A stretch of 64,000 nucleotides of DNA from JAUMBM01 sp964441755 (GCA_964441755.1 CAYTVG010000012.1:66496-130495); one strand, 5' to 3'; counted from the stretch's first letter, positions 7,623 to 17,133 are shown. Numbers and translations are program-made. The notes: a model not told the origin generated them from the sequence alone.

Positions 7623-9926
7623 TTAGTTGACAATGCTTAGCAGGCGGCTTACGGTCTTGCTGCCGCTGAGCAGTTGAACTATGTATATGCCCGCCGGCTG
7701 CCCGTGCGGCAGCATTACCATCGTTTGGCTGCCGGCAGAATGCCATTGACCTACAACCCGCCCATGCATGTCATACATGCGTAGTTCGTAGGCAGATTGG
7801 TCCGGCCAGCTTACGTTGATGTATTGGTTAGCGGGATTGGGGAAAATGGAAATGTTGGTTGTCATGTCTGTTTCGTCAGTTGCTACGACACCTTCGGTAC
7901 TTATATTTGTGCGAAAAAACTGCAGGCCTCCCCGCTGGTTGCCTACCAGCAGATCAAGCATGCCATCATTGTTCCAGTCGGCCATAACAGGGCATGACTG
8001 AGCTCCCGGATTAAGTCCGGCCAGCGTCTCTGTCAGGACACTGAAAGCACCGTCGAGGTTGCCAATAACGTTGCCATACCACTCCAGTCGGCCAACGTTG
8101 GTACCCGTAATAACCTGTACATCATTGCCGTAATCCAAAAACCAGGGCGTTGAAAAACCAAGTGTGGAGCCCGGAATTCTTGTATCAATGCCACCCAAAA
8201 ACTGACGATTGGGCAGTATCGTAAAATCGCTGTTGAAAGCAGCCTGCGCAGCACTGCCAATATTTTGAAAATAGTTGATGTTGCCCGAACGCTCTCCTAC
8301 CAAAAGGTCAATCAGCCCGTCCCTGTTTAGATCTATTAAACGGGGAATACTTGCCTGCCCAATAGCAATATTCATATAATTGTAGGTTATGGGTCCAAAG
8401 CTAAAAGGCTGACCCGGACCGGCCAGATTTTGCGCATAAAAAAGGCGGCCGTTTTGCTCTCCCACAAGTAAATCAAGGTCACCATCGCTGTCCAGATCAC
8501 CGAAAGCAGGGGCAAAGTAAAATGAACTTGTACTGTACTGGCTGAACCCCAGATAGTCTGCATCAACCAATTCGAAGGCAGGCTCGCTGGCTGTACCAAT
8601 ATTTTTGAAGAGGTGCAGCCTCGATTCTTTTTCACCTGTTATGTTGAAGTAGGAATTATTACCTACGATGATGTCCAGCAGACCATCCGCATCGTAATCA
8701 ACAGGGTAGGGGTAGGCACCAGTGCCCAGGTCTATCATATCCTCAACCAATAACCGACGGTTGGCCAGTTGAAATACCGGCTGCGTATCACTGCCCACAT
8801 TGGGGTAATACCACAAGCAATCGTAATCTTGCGAACCACCGCGCTGATTGGGTGCCGCCAGCAGATCCCGCCGCCCGTCACCGTTGTAATCCACATAAAA
8901 GGAAGCCGGAAAATACACCAGTTCAGCAGGGGTATTGTAGACTGGAAAAACAGGGTCCTGCTGATTAAACCATGTATCCGCACAACTGCCACCATTCGTG
9001 AGGAAGTTGAGGTTGAAATAACTTAAATCACCCAGTACAAGGTCTTTGTCACCATCATTGTCAGCATCAAAAGTCAGCAGTGTGGAGCCCGCATGCCGAC
9101 TATCAACCACGTCATCACGCAAGTTGCCCGAACAGTCATTCGGGTTGCTCGCAAGATCAACCTGGTTGTTGTTGATACCGCTCTCGTAGAATCCCCCCCA
9201 GCAATCATCGGTAAGCCTGTAAATGAGACTGTCAAGCCCATAGCCCATTTCAACTGACATATTTTTGTACAGCTCTGCATAGCCACCGTTGATGTTGAAA
9301 GTGGCGATATCCAGATCGCCATCGCAATCAAGGTCGTCGACAGCAGGGTAGTCAATGGAGGTGATGTATAGCTGTGTCTGGCTGCCATTGGGCAGCGGGA
9401 TGTATACGAGGTTGAGGGGATTATTGAAATTGTAGCGTGTGAAAGCCAACTGATTATCGGGGGTATAGTAACCGGTAAATACCATCATACCGGAGAAGGG
9501 GGCATCACCATAAGCAAAAATATCCTGTATTCCGTCGCCATTGTAATCGCGCAGCAGCACCCAGTCGGTTAGTTTGGGGAATAGCGCTCCCGCAGCAGGT
9601 CGATAAACATAGGCGGGTTGGCCGGCACTGCCTTCATTGAGCAAAAAAAGCTGCACATTGCCCGTCCGGTCAAAAATGTACAGATCTTCCAGTCCATCGT
9701 TATTCAAATCAACGGCAGATAGCTGGGGGTTGTTGAGGCCTCCGGCAAAAGGATGGAGAAGCTGCCGGTTAGCAATGCTGACGGGCGGTTGCCAGGGGGT
9801 TAGTGAGATTGCAGGCTGTGACCGGAGCTGGTTGATACAGACCAGGTTGGCAGCCGCAATATAAATCGCTGTGAGCAATATTTGGACAATTGCACGATTC
9901 TTCGTTTTTTGGAGTCGATTACGCAT
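7623..9926 (-). CDS. Secreted FG-GAP/VCBS repeat protein with T9SS type A sorting domain
   Basis: The 767-residue product has a hydrophobic N-terminus (about 12-37) acting as a signal peptide. At least seven FG-GAP/VCBS-type calcium-binding repeats follow, each with a D-x-(N/D)-x-D-G-x-x-D-(L/I) core: DLNNDGLEDLYI, DYNGDGIQDIFA, DLDCDGDLDIAT, DADNDGDKDLVL, DYNGDGRRDLLA, DLDSDGDLDLLV, DLNRDGLIDLLV and DWNNDGMLDLLV. They are expected to build a beta-propeller. The last 70 residues (ISIFPNPANQYINVSW... GIYIVQLLSG... RLLSIVN) are a typical T9SS type A C-terminal domain, so the protein is inferred to cross the outer membrane by T9SS and stay on or leave the surface. Specific function unknown. Confidence 0.93.
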   Translation of the reverse strand: MRNRLQKTKNRAIVQILLTAIYIAAANLVCINQLRSQPAISLTPWQPPVSIANRQLLHPFAGGLNNPQLSAVDLNNDGLEDLYIFDRTGNVQLFLLNEGSAGQPAYVYRPAAGALFPKLTDWVLLRDYNGDGIQDIFAYGDAPFSGMMVFTGYYTPDNQLAFTRYNFNNPLNLVYIPLPNGSQTQLYITSIDYPAVDDLDCDGDLDIATFNINGGYAELYKNMSVEMGYGLDSLIYRLTDDCWGGFYESGINNNQVDLASNPNDCSGNLRDDVVDSRHAGSTLLTFDADNDGDKDLVLGDLSYFNLNFLTNGGSCADTWFNQQDPVFPVYNTPAELVYFPASFYVDYNGDGRRDLLAAPNQRGGSQDYDCLWYYPNVGSDTQPVFQLANRRLLVEDMIDLGTGAYPYPVDYDADGLLDIIVGNNSYFNITGEKESRLHLFKNIGTASEPAFELVDADYLGFSQYSTSSFYFAPAFGDLDSDGDLDLLVGEQNGRLFYAQNLAGPGQPFSFGPITYNYMNIAIGQASIPRLIDLNRDGLIDLLVGERSGNINYFQNIGSAAQAAFNSDFTILPNRQFLGGIDTRIPGSTLGFSTPWFLDYGNDVQVITGTNVGRLEWYGNVIGNLDGAFSVLTETLAGLNPGAQSCPVMADWNNDGMLDLLVGNQRGGLQFFRTNISTEGVVATDETDMTTNISIFPNPANQYINVSWPDQSAYELRMYDMHGRVVGQWHSAGSQTMVMLPHGQPAGIYIVQLLSGSKTVSRLLSIVN

Positions 9927-10060
9927 GTTTGTATGCTGAAATGATAAATCTTACTCAATGATCGCTTTGCGCAGGCTGGCCGTTCATCACATCATTTTAT
10001 CAACCAACATGCCGGGCTGCTTGTTCACAGCCGCTTTCAGCACAAATTACGCAGATAATC

Positions 10061-12127
10061 ATGTACAGACTTCACTTTTTGCGCTCTTTTTGGGTAGTAC
10101 TGCTTACAATCTGGACTTTTGTCAGCTGGGGACAAGACAGTCTGCTAATGACCCGTCAGTTGATTTTGACCGACACACCCGTTGTAGGCAACTACAGCCT
10201 GCAATTGTTGGACGGCAAACCCACCTTTGTTGCGGAGGGCCAGGAGGGCGTAGCCAGGCTAAGCATCAACGGCGAGGATAACTTACTGTACTTTGAGCAA
10301 GGGCGCGCCTCCTGGGAGCCGGCCGTTGGGGGGGCGGGGCAGCTGTTCCTGCTCGAAAACAAACAGGAAGAGCTTCAGATGATGCATTTGTCTGTCAGGG
10401 CAGACGGGCGTTGGCGACTGAAACCAATTCGCCTGTGGTGGTCGGTCTTACCTCCTTTGGTGGCCATTGGGCTCGCACTTGTATTTCGGGAGGTGCTGTT
10501 GTCACTGTTTGTTGGCGTGTGGGTAGGGGCTTTTATTGCCGCAGGCTTGCGCGTCGACTCGCTCTACTACCTGATGATCAGTTTGTTTGATGTATTGACG
10601 AATTACGTGCTGCACGCACTGAATGATGCGGGACACCTGTCCATCATCATTTTTAGTCTGCTGATAGGAGGTATGGTCGCTATCATCTCCCGCAACGGAG
10701 GTATGACGGGAGTAGTCAACTACTTGTCAAAGTATGCACGCTCCGAGAAAAGTGCCCAGTTTGTTACCTGGTTTTTGGGGGTAGCTATCTTTTTTGACGA
10801 TTATGCCAATACATTGATTGTAGGCAATACAATGCGTCCGGTCACAGACCGCTTTAAGATTTCCCGCGAAAAACTTGCCTACCTGGTTGACAGTACGGCT
10901 GCGCCGGTGGCTGCGGTGGCATTTATCACGACCTGGATTGGTGCAGAATTGGGGTATATTGACGATGGTGTCAAGTTGTTGAATAATTTCCCGGCAGATT
11001 TGACGCCCTACGGCATATTCATTGAATCGTTAAAATATGCTTTTTACCCTGTGCTCACGCTGATTTTCATGCTGATGATCATCTACAGCGGCCGGGAATT
11101 TGGACCTATGCTGGCTGCTGAGCGAACTGCTCGTGCGAAGGGGGAGGGAGATGTGATTCAGGAGGAAAAAGCAAGTCATGGGGAGGTAGAGGACCTGAGT
11201 CCGGTGCCCAATATCCGCATTCGGGCCTATAATGCGATTATTCCTGTTGCTTTGGTGATAGGGATGACAATCTTTGGATTGCTGGACACGGGTCTGGATG
11301 CTGTTTACCAGAGCTTGCTGGAGATAGATAAGGCCCCTGCCTATTATAGCTGGGGTACAATCTGGGCGGCCATGGGCAGCCTTTGGGATGGTGGTGATGC
11401 GAGTTTCATCCTTAAGCTTGGTAAAGTCATTGGTGCTGCAGACTCTTATACAGCGCTGCTGTATGCTTCTTTGTCAGGGGTGATTGCGGCCGTTGTGTTG
11501 ACACTGGCAGGGGGGATCATGAAATTAGAGCGTACTATGAGTACGCTGGTTATGGGTATCAAGACAATGATTCCGGCTTTGATGATTCTGACGCTTGCAT
11601 GGTCACTGGCACTGACAACGGAGGAGCTGCATACGGCCAAATTTTTGACTTATGCGCTGAGGGACAGCATCAATCCATATATATTGCCTCCTGTCATATT
11701 TGTACTTTCTGCAATGATTTCCTTTTCTACGGGCTCCAGCTGGAGTACCATGGCCATTCTGTACCCTATTGCAATCCCTATTACCTGGGCTGTAAGTCAG
11801 GCCAACGGTATTGATAGTGCACATGCATTTGAGTTGTTATTCAATGTAATAGCAACGGTTTTGGGGGCATCTGTGTTGGGTGACCACTGTTCTCCCATAT
11901 CAGATACGACCATTCTGAGCTCGCTGGCTTCGGGTTGTAACCATATAGAGCACGTGCGTACACAGTTGCCGTATGCATTGGTAGTAGGTAGTCTGAGCTT
12001 AGGCCTGGGCATGATTGCTACTATCATGGGAGGAGGATGGGCAGCCTGTCTGCCGCTTTTTCTCATAGGAATGGCGGTGCTTTGGCTGGTAGTCAGGTGG
12101 ATTGGTAAGCCTGTGGCAGTCCAATAA
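10061..12127 (+). CDS. NhaC-family Na+/H+ antiporter with extra N-terminal extracytoplasmic domain
   Basis: The 688-residue product begins with a signal-like segment (about 6-24), then about 100 residues of beta-rich soluble sequence, and from about residue 125 a polytopic membrane domain. NhaC-family features include IIIFSLLIGGMVAIISRNGGM, FFDDYANTLIVGNTMRP, DSTAAPVAAVAFITTWIG, FSTGSSWSTMAILYPIAIP and GDHCSPISDTTILSS. NhaC-like proteins exchange Na+ (or malate/lactate pairs in relatives) for protons in the inner membrane; the substrate here is not decided by sequence. The extra N-terminal domain is unusual compared with classical NhaC of about 450 residues. The glycosyltransferase gene starts three bases after its stop. 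Confidence 0.88.
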   Translation: MYRLHFLRSFWVVLLTIWTFVSWGQDSLLMTRQLILTDTPVVGNYSLQLLDGKPTFVAEGQEGVARLSINGEDNLLYFEQGRASWEPAVGGAGQLFLLENKQEELQMMHLSVRADGRWRLKPIRLWWSVLPPLVAIGLALVFREVLLSLFVGVWVGAFIAAGLRVDSLYYLMISLFDVLTNYVLHALNDAGHLSIIIFSLLIGGMVAIISRNGGMTGVVNYLSKYARSEKSAQFVTWFLGVAIFFDDYANTLIVGNTMRPVTDRFKISREKLAYLVDSTAAPVAAVAFITTWIGAELGYIDDGVKLLNNFPADLTPYGIFIESLKYAFYPVLTLIFMLMIIYSGREFGPMLAAERTARAKGEGDVIQEEKASHGEVEDLSPVPNIRIRAYNAIIPVALVIGMTIFGLLDTGLDAVYQSLLEIDKAPAYYSWGTIWAAMGSLWDGGDASFILKLGKVIGAADSYTALLYASLSGVIAAVVLTLAGGIMKLERTMSTLVMGIKTMIPALMILTLAWSLALTTEELHTAKFLTYALRDSINPYILPPVIFVLSAMISFSTGSSWSTMAILYPIAIPITWAVSQANGIDSAHAFELLFNVIATVLGASVLGDHCSPISDTTILSSLASGCNHIEHVRTQLPYALVVGSLSLGLGMIATIMGGGWAACLPLFLIGMAVLWLVVRWIGKPVAVQ

Positions 12128-12130
12128 TTT

Positions 12131-13279
12131 ATGTACATGAAAGAAGACATCATACTCGTCGGGCCTGCCCATCCTTACAGGGGAGGTCTGGCTGCTTTCA
12201 ATGAGCGTCTTGCCAGAGAGCTTATCAGCAGAGGTCATAAGGTCGTTGTGTATACCTTTACACTGCAGTATCCGTCGTTTTTGTTTCCGGGTAAAAGCCA
12301 GTTTTCAACGGCGGCAGCTCCTGCAGATATACCGATCGTGCGTCGACTGCACGCACTCAATCCTTTTAACTGGTTGCTGGCGGGCTGGGAACTCAGACGC
12401 AGAAAGCCCCGGCTGGTACTGGCGGCCTACTGGTTGCCGCTGCTGGCACCTTGTCTGGGTACCGTGCTGCGGATAGCGCGTACCCGCCACAGCAGTACGG
12501 CTGCACTTGTGCACAACATGCTTCCCCACGAAAAACGTCCGGGGGACAGGCTGCTTTCCCGCTATTTCGCCGGCTCAGTCAATGCTTTTTTGGCACTTTC
12601 AGCCAGCGTAGCTACTGATATACGCTCCTTTTGCTCCCAAAAGCCCATTGCTGTTGTCCCGCACCCCGTCTATGACAGTTACGGTGATGCTGTTGGGCGT
12701 GCGGAAGCACTTGCTCATCTGGGCTTAGATCCGGCAGACCAGTACATCCTTTTTTTTGGGTTTATACGTCCGTACAAAGGGCTGGATATCCTGTTGCGCG
12801 CACTGTCAGCACCTGCCCTGGCCGACAACACCAGGCTTCGCCTTATCATTGCGGGGGAATTTTACGAGTCTCCTGCCTCCTACCATGAGCTGGTTGATTC
12901 ACTGGGGATACAGGATCGCGTGATTTTTCGCACCGATTACATTCCGGACGAGGAGGTGCGCTATTACTTTGGCGCTGCCGATCTGGTCGTGCAGCCATAC
13001 CGCACGGCTACGCAGAGTGGTATATCGCAACTGGCCTGTCATTTTGGGGTTCCCATGGTCGTATCCAACGTAGGCGGACTAGCGGAGATCGTACCCAACG
13101 GGCAGGCAGGCTATGTGGTGGAAGGCAATGAAACAGCGGTGGCTGCTGCCATTGCTGATTTTTATGCGCAGGCACGGGCGGACTTATTCAGGGCAGGGGT
13201 GCAGCAGATTCGGCAACGATACACTTGGGCAGCACTGGCGGAAGAGGTTGAAAAGATGCTGCCGGCAAGGGAAGTCTGA
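12131..13279 (+). CDS. GT4-family glycosyltransferase
   Basis: The product is a 382-residue GT-B fold enzyme. The N-terminal Rossmann half contains a glycine-rich acceptor loop (AHPYRGGLAAFNERLARELISRGHKVVVYT). The C-terminal half carries FFGFIRPYKGLDILLRAL, RLRLIIAGEFYE, the region VIFRTDYIPDEEVRYYFGAADLVVQPYR, and the E-x7-E-like nucleotide-sugar site GISQLACHFGVPMVVSNVGGLAEIV. Such enzymes add a sugar from a nucleotide-sugar donor in glycan or glycolipid assembly; donor and acceptor are unknown. It is co-transcribed with the NhaC-like gene (3-base gap). ATG at 12131 is followed by a second ATG at 12137; either may be used. Confidence 0.9.
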   Translation: MYMKEDIILVGPAHPYRGGLAAFNERLARELISRGHKVVVYTFTLQYPSFLFPGKSQFSTAAAPADIPIVRRLHALNPFNWLLAGWELRRRKPRLVLAAYWLPLLAPCLGTVLRIARTRHSSTAALVHNMLPHEKRPGDRLLSRYFAGSVNAFLALSASVATDIRSFCSQKPIAVVPHPVYDSYGDAVGRAEALAHLGLDPADQYILFFGFIRPYKGLDILLRALSAPALADNTRLRLIIAGEFYESPASYHELVDSLGIQDRVIFRTDYIPDEEVRYYFGAADLVVQPYRTATQSGISQLACHFGVPMVVSNVGGLAEIVPNGQAGYVVEGNETAVAAAIADFYAQARADLFRAGVQQIRQRYTWAALAEEVEKMLPAREV

Positions 13280-13287
13280 GCCGCTTT

Positions 13288-13356
13288 GAGGTGCGCTTTT
13301 GCAGCCTGAGCTGCAAAAGCGCACCTCATATTTACCTGATTTTTTCAAAAAATCAG
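13288..13356. terminator. Double hairpin between convergent genes
   Basis: An 18-bp perfect stem (13288-13305 with 13310-13327, loop CTGA) is followed by a second palindrome CTGATTTTTT-c-AAAAAATCAG (13336-13356). The pair lies between the glycosyltransferase gene and the convergent malic enzyme gene and should terminate transcription from both sides. Confidence 0.8.
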
Positions 13357-13370
13357 ACAAAGGCCTGTGG

Positions 13371-15644
13371 TCATCGATCGCTGTCGACGACAGCATAAGC
13401 TACCATATTTAAGATCTCCCGCTCGGAGGAACCAACTTGCAGTACATGTACCGGCTTAGCCATACCCAGAAGTATTGGCCCCAGCGTCTCAATGCCGATG
13501 AGTGTGCGCATCAGGTTGTAGGTAATATTGCCGGCAGCAAGCTCCGGAAATATGAGCGTATTGGCTCCGCTGTCTGCCAATTTGCTGAAAGGAAAATTCT
13601 TGCGCATCAGCTCCAGATCAAAGGGCAGGTGTGCCTGCATCTCACCTTCTATTAAAAGGTCAGGATACTTCTTTTGGAGAATAGCTGCGGCTTGTTGCAT
13701 CTTACCTGCTATATACCCCTGCGCACTGCCAAAGTTGGAATAACTGAGCAGGGCGATGCGGGGCTCAATATTGAATTTGCGTACCGCCTGGGCGGCCAGT
13801 TCGGTAATCTCAACAATATCTTCAACTGAAGGATTGATATTTACGGTAGTATCTGCCAGGAACAGGGGACCCATTTTGGTCATAAACACATGCATACCGG
13901 CAACACGGCTCACGCCGGTTGCCGTACCAATGGTCTGCAGGGCCGGGCGTATGGTATCCGGGTAATTGCGGGTGATGCCTGATATGAGCGCGTCTGCTTC
14001 TCCCATTTCCACCATCATGGCACCAAAATAATTGCGGTGGATCATGTTTTTTTGCGACTTGGTGACGCTCATGCCTTTTCGCTGGCGCTTTTCATAGAGT
14101 CGCTCGCTGTAAACTTTTCTCGTTTCAGCGGTATCGGCAGCCTTGGGGTCGAGTATAGGGACATCGTGAAGGTCGATGTTAAAAGTATCCATCAGGTTGC
14201 GGATGATGTCCTCGTTGCCCAATAAGATCGGGAAGGCGATGCGCTCGTCCCTCGCCAGTTGGGCAGCTTTTAGTACGCGTACATCCTCAGCATCTCCGAA
14301 GACAACACGCTTGGGCTTGCGTCTGGCTTTGTTGACGAGTACCCGCATGAGCTGGTTGTCGCGGCCTGTACGCCTGGCGAGTTGCTGCTCGTATTCATCC
14401 CAGTTGATAATGGGCTGGCGGGCAACGCCCGACTCCATAGCTGCCCGGGCAACTGCCGGAGCCACGATGGTAAGCAGGCGCGGATCCATAGGTTTGGGGA
14501 TGATATAGCTGCGGCCAAAGGTGAGATTTGGCTCTCCATAGGCCATGGTGACGATATCGGGCACAGGCCGCTTGGCGAGCTCTGCAATCGCATATACAGC
14601 CGCTCTTTTCATCGCCTCATTGATATCCGTTGCCCGAACGTCCAGCGCCCCACGGAAAATATAGGGGAAACCCAGTACATTATTGACCTGATTGGGATAG
14701 TCAGAGCGGCCGGTAGCCATGATGATGTCTTCCCTTGCTGCAACAGCTGTCTCATAATCAATCTCAGGGGTGGGGTTGGCCATAGCAAAAACAATGGGAT
14801 TGCTGGCCATGCTGCGAATCATGCCGGCATCGACAATATTGCCGACCGACAGACCCAGAAAAACATCGGCACCCGCCAGGGCATCGGCGAGCCGCGCAGT
14901 AGGGGGGTAGTTGCGCGTGGCAAACTGCCTGCGGAGCTCGTCGAGGTCTGTGCGATCCGCATGCAAAATGCCGTCTTTGTCAAACATGGTTATGTTTTCA
15001 ATCCGCGCACCAAGCAGTACATACATGAGAGCACATGATATGGCTGATGCACCAGCCCCCGATACGACAAACCGTACCTGCTCAATGGGCTTGCCGACGA
15101 GCTCCAGGGCATTGATGAGGGCAGCTCCGCTGATGATGGCTGTACCGTGCTGGTCATCGTGCATTACCGGAATATTCAGGGATGCACGCAGTTTTTTTTC
15201 AATCTCAAAACACTCAGGCGCCTTGATGTCTTCAAGATTGATTCCGCCAAAAGTGGGGGCTATCCGCCTGACTGTTTCAACAAACTCGTCTATGTCCTTG
15301 GTATCGATCTCTATATCGAAAACGTCGATGTCAGCATAAATTTTGAAGAGTACACCCTTCCCCTCCATGACGGGCTTGGAAGCTTCGGGACCAATATCTC
15401 CCAGTCCAAGTACAGCGGTGCCATTGCTAATGACTGCCACCAGATTGCCTTTGGCTGTGTACTGGTAGACTGCTTCCGGTCGTGCGGCAATTTCGAGGCA
15501 TGGATCGGCAACACCAGGGGAGTAGGCGAGTGATAAGTCGCGCTGGGAGTTGGTCTCTTTGGTAGGTACAACCTCAATTTTTCCGGGTCGCCCTTTGGCA
15601 TGGTAGTACAGCGCGTCTTCCTTCTTAATTTTTTTAGTTTCCAT
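13371..15644 (-). CDS. maeB: NADP-dependent malic enzyme fused to phosphotransacetylase-like domain
   Basis: MaeB decarboxylates malate to pyruvate with NADP+, linking the TCA cycle to pyruvate and NADPH. Started at METKKIKKED the protein has 757 residues, the size of MaeB from other bacteria. Residues about 1-430 are the malic enzyme domain: YSPGVADPCLEIA, KGNLVAVISNGTAVLGLGDIG, GVLFKIYADIDVFDIE, MHDDQHGTAIISGAALINAL, the NAD(P) loop VVSGAGASAISCA and ANPTPEI. Residues about 430-757 are a phosphotransacetylase-like domain (VFGDAEDVRVLKAAQ, GMHVFMTKMGPLFLADTTVN, LLSYSNFGSAQG, DLLIEGEMQAHLPFD, ANTLIFPELAAGNITYNL). In family members this domain is thought to be regulatory. An in-frame start 20 codons upstream adds no family sequence. 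Confidence 0.96.
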   Translation of the reverse strand: METKKIKKEDALYYHAKGRPGKIEVVPTKETNSQRDLSLAYSPGVADPCLEIAARPEAVYQYTAKGNLVAVISNGTAVLGLGDIGPEASKPVMEGKGVLFKIYADIDVFDIEIDTKDIDEFVETVRRIAPTFGGINLEDIKAPECFEIEKKLRASLNIPVMHDDQHGTAIISGAALINALELVGKPIEQVRFVVSGAGASAISCALMYVLLGARIENITMFDKDGILHADRTDLDELRRQFATRNYPPTARLADALAGADVFLGLSVGNIVDAGMIRSMASNPIVFAMANPTPEIDYETAVAAREDIIMATGRSDYPNQVNNVLGFPYIFRGALDVRATDINEAMKRAAVYAIAELAKRPVPDIVTMAYGEPNLTFGRSYIIPKPMDPRLLTIVAPAVARAAMESGVARQPIINWDEYEQQLARRTGRDNQLMRVLVNKARRKPKRVVFGDAEDVRVLKAAQLARDERIAFPILLGNEDIIRNLMDTFNIDLHDVPILDPKAADTAETRKVYSERLYEKRQRKGMSVTKSQKNMIHRNYFGAMMVEMGEADALISGITRNYPDTIRPALQTIGTATGVSRVAGMHVFMTKMGPLFLADTTVNINPSVEDIVEITELAAQAVRKFNIEPRIALLSYSNFGSAQGYIAGKMQQAAAILQKKYPDLLIEGEMQAHLPFDLELMRKNFPFSKLADSGANTLIFPELAAGNITYNLMRTLIGIETLGPILLGMAKPVHVLQVGSSEREILNMVAYAVVDSDR

Positions 15645-15701
15645 ACGTCTGTTTGGTATAGTTGGCTGCCAGAAAATCGTTACTTCTTCTCGGCAGGGAC
15701 G

Positions 15702-15709
15702 CAAATTTA
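15702..15709 (-). promoter_or_regulatory. -7 box for maeB
   Basis: Read on the minus strand, TAAATTTG matches TAnnTTTG exactly and lies 57 bases before the maeB ATG. A matching -33 TTG was not evident. Confidence 0.45.
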
Positions 15710-15820
15710 GGTATAAGTGCGTAGCTTTTGGTTATTCATTCACAGGTTTTGGCAATGCCTTGGTTTTCAGGTGTAAAAAAAGTATGCATGCCGTGGGATA
15801 CCTGCTTGCCTCGCAATTCT

Positions 15821-15851
15821 TTTGCAGAACGCTCGTTTTGCTGTACCTTTA
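15821..15851 (+). promoter_or_regulatory. Promoter of the pyrC-like operon
   Basis: TTTG at 15821-15824, then 19 bases, then TACCTTTA at 15844-15851 (one mismatch to TAnnTTTG). Spacing fits the Bacteroidota sigma-A consensus. Transcription would start about 15858, giving a short leader before the ATG at 15871. Confidence 0.55.
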
Positions 15852-15870
15852 AGCCCAAGAGTTTTAGTGT

Positions 15871-17133
15871 ATGATGCATCATTTGATAAAAAACGTCACC
15901 ATCGTTGATCCTGCTTCTCCCTATAACGGTCAACAGTTGGATGTACGGCTGCAAGGCGGGCGTATTGCAGCTATGGGACAGGGCCTGGCGGCTGAGGGAG
16001 CGCAGCTGTGGGAGGCTGCTGCTGCCTGCCTTTCACCCGGTTGGGTTGACCAGGGGGCTTTCGTGGAAGATCCCGGGCTCGAGCATCGCGAAGATCTCAA
16101 CTCACTTGCCAGGGCTGCCGCCGCTGGTGGATATACACAGCTGATTATTGAACCGGATGCGCAGCCGGTACGTCACGACAAGTCAGGTATCCTGTACGTT
16201 TGCAGGCAGTCGGCAGATCTGCCCGTTGCCATACATCCACTGGGAGCCTTAAGTCGCGAGCTGTCGGGCAAGGAACTGAGTGAGATGATCGATATGCGGC
16301 AGGCGGGCGCGCTGGCTTTCAGCAACGGAAGCCAGCCGGTCACGCATGCGGGCTTGCTGTTGCGGGCCTTGTTGTACGTAAAAGCCTTTGACGGCCTTGT
16401 CATCAATCGCCCGTTGGATGAGTCAGTATCTCCCGGCGGGCAGCTGCACGAGGGACGTATGAGTACGCAGTTGGGAATGCGCGGTATACCGGCCTTGGCT
16501 GAAGAGCTCATGATTGAGCGGGACTTGCGTCTGCTGGCCTATACGGATTCCAGACTGCATCTGGCCAATATCTCAACTGCGGCTGCTGTCGAACAGGTGC
16601 GCAGCGCCAAAAAGGCCGGTTTGCGCGTGACGGCTTCTGTGGCTGCGCTCAACCTGGTTTATACAGATGAGGTGCTGGCAGATTTTGATACAAATTTCAA
16701 ACTCATGCCTCCGCTGCGGGCAGAAGACGATCGCGCAGCACTGGTTGAAGGTCTGGCAGATGGTAGCATCGACTGGGTGAGCAGTAACCATCGTCCGTTG
16801 GAGGTCGAAGCTAAGATGCTGGAGTTTCCTTATGCTGATTTCGGGGCCATCGGGCTTGAGAGTGCCTTTGGGCTTATGCGCAAAGCTACGGTCGGACAAA
16901 TACCGCTGGAGGTACTGATTGACAGACTGTGCTATCGGCCACGAGCGGCCCTTGGCTTGCCCGCAGCAACTATTGAGCTGGGAGCAGCCGCAGATCTTAC
17001 ACTTTTTGCACCCGACGAACGCTGGGTTTTTGGAAGTCAGCATATTCGTTCCAAATCGGCCAATACACCGCTTATTGGTCAGGAGCTGCTGGGGCGCCCG
17101 CTGGCTGTTTTTTATCATCAACATCAGGCATAA
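15871..17133 (+). CDS. Dihydroorotase-like protein lacking metal ligands
   Basis: This 420-residue protein follows the amidohydrolase/dihydroorotase fold end to end: N-terminal beta segment (KNVTIVDPASPYNG), SPGWVDQGAFVEDPGLEHRED, AAAAGGYTQLIIEPDAQP, GKELSEMIDMRQAGALAFSNG, GMRGIPALAEELMIERDL, SSNHRP and IGLESAFGLM. Active dihydroorotases need the HxHxR motif after the PGxxD strand, an MPN segment, and a catalytic Asp in TDHAP. Here these read QGAFV, EPD and SNHRP, so the zinc site and catalytic base appear missing. Bacteroidota often carry such a degenerate homologue; non-catalytic DHOase-like subunits elsewhere support aspartate transcarbamoylase assembly. That role is only an inference here. 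Its TAA overlaps the next ATG. Confidence 0.85.
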   Translation: MMHHLIKNVTIVDPASPYNGQQLDVRLQGGRIAAMGQGLAAEGAQLWEAAAACLSPGWVDQGAFVEDPGLEHREDLNSLARAAAAGGYTQLIIEPDAQPVRHDKSGILYVCRQSADLPVAIHPLGALSRELSGKELSEMIDMRQAGALAFSNGSQPVTHAGLLLRALLYVKAFDGLVINRPLDESVSPGGQLHEGRMSTQLGMRGIPALAEELMIERDLRLLAYTDSRLHLANISTAAAVEQVRSAKKAGLRVTASVAALNLVYTDEVLADFDTNFKLMPPLRAEDDRAALVEGLADGSIDWVSSNHRPLEVEAKMLEFPYADFGAIGLESAFGLMRKATVGQIPLEVLIDRLCYRPRAALGLPAATIELGAAADLTLFAPDERWVFGSQHIRSKSANTPLIGQELLGRPLAVFYHQHQA

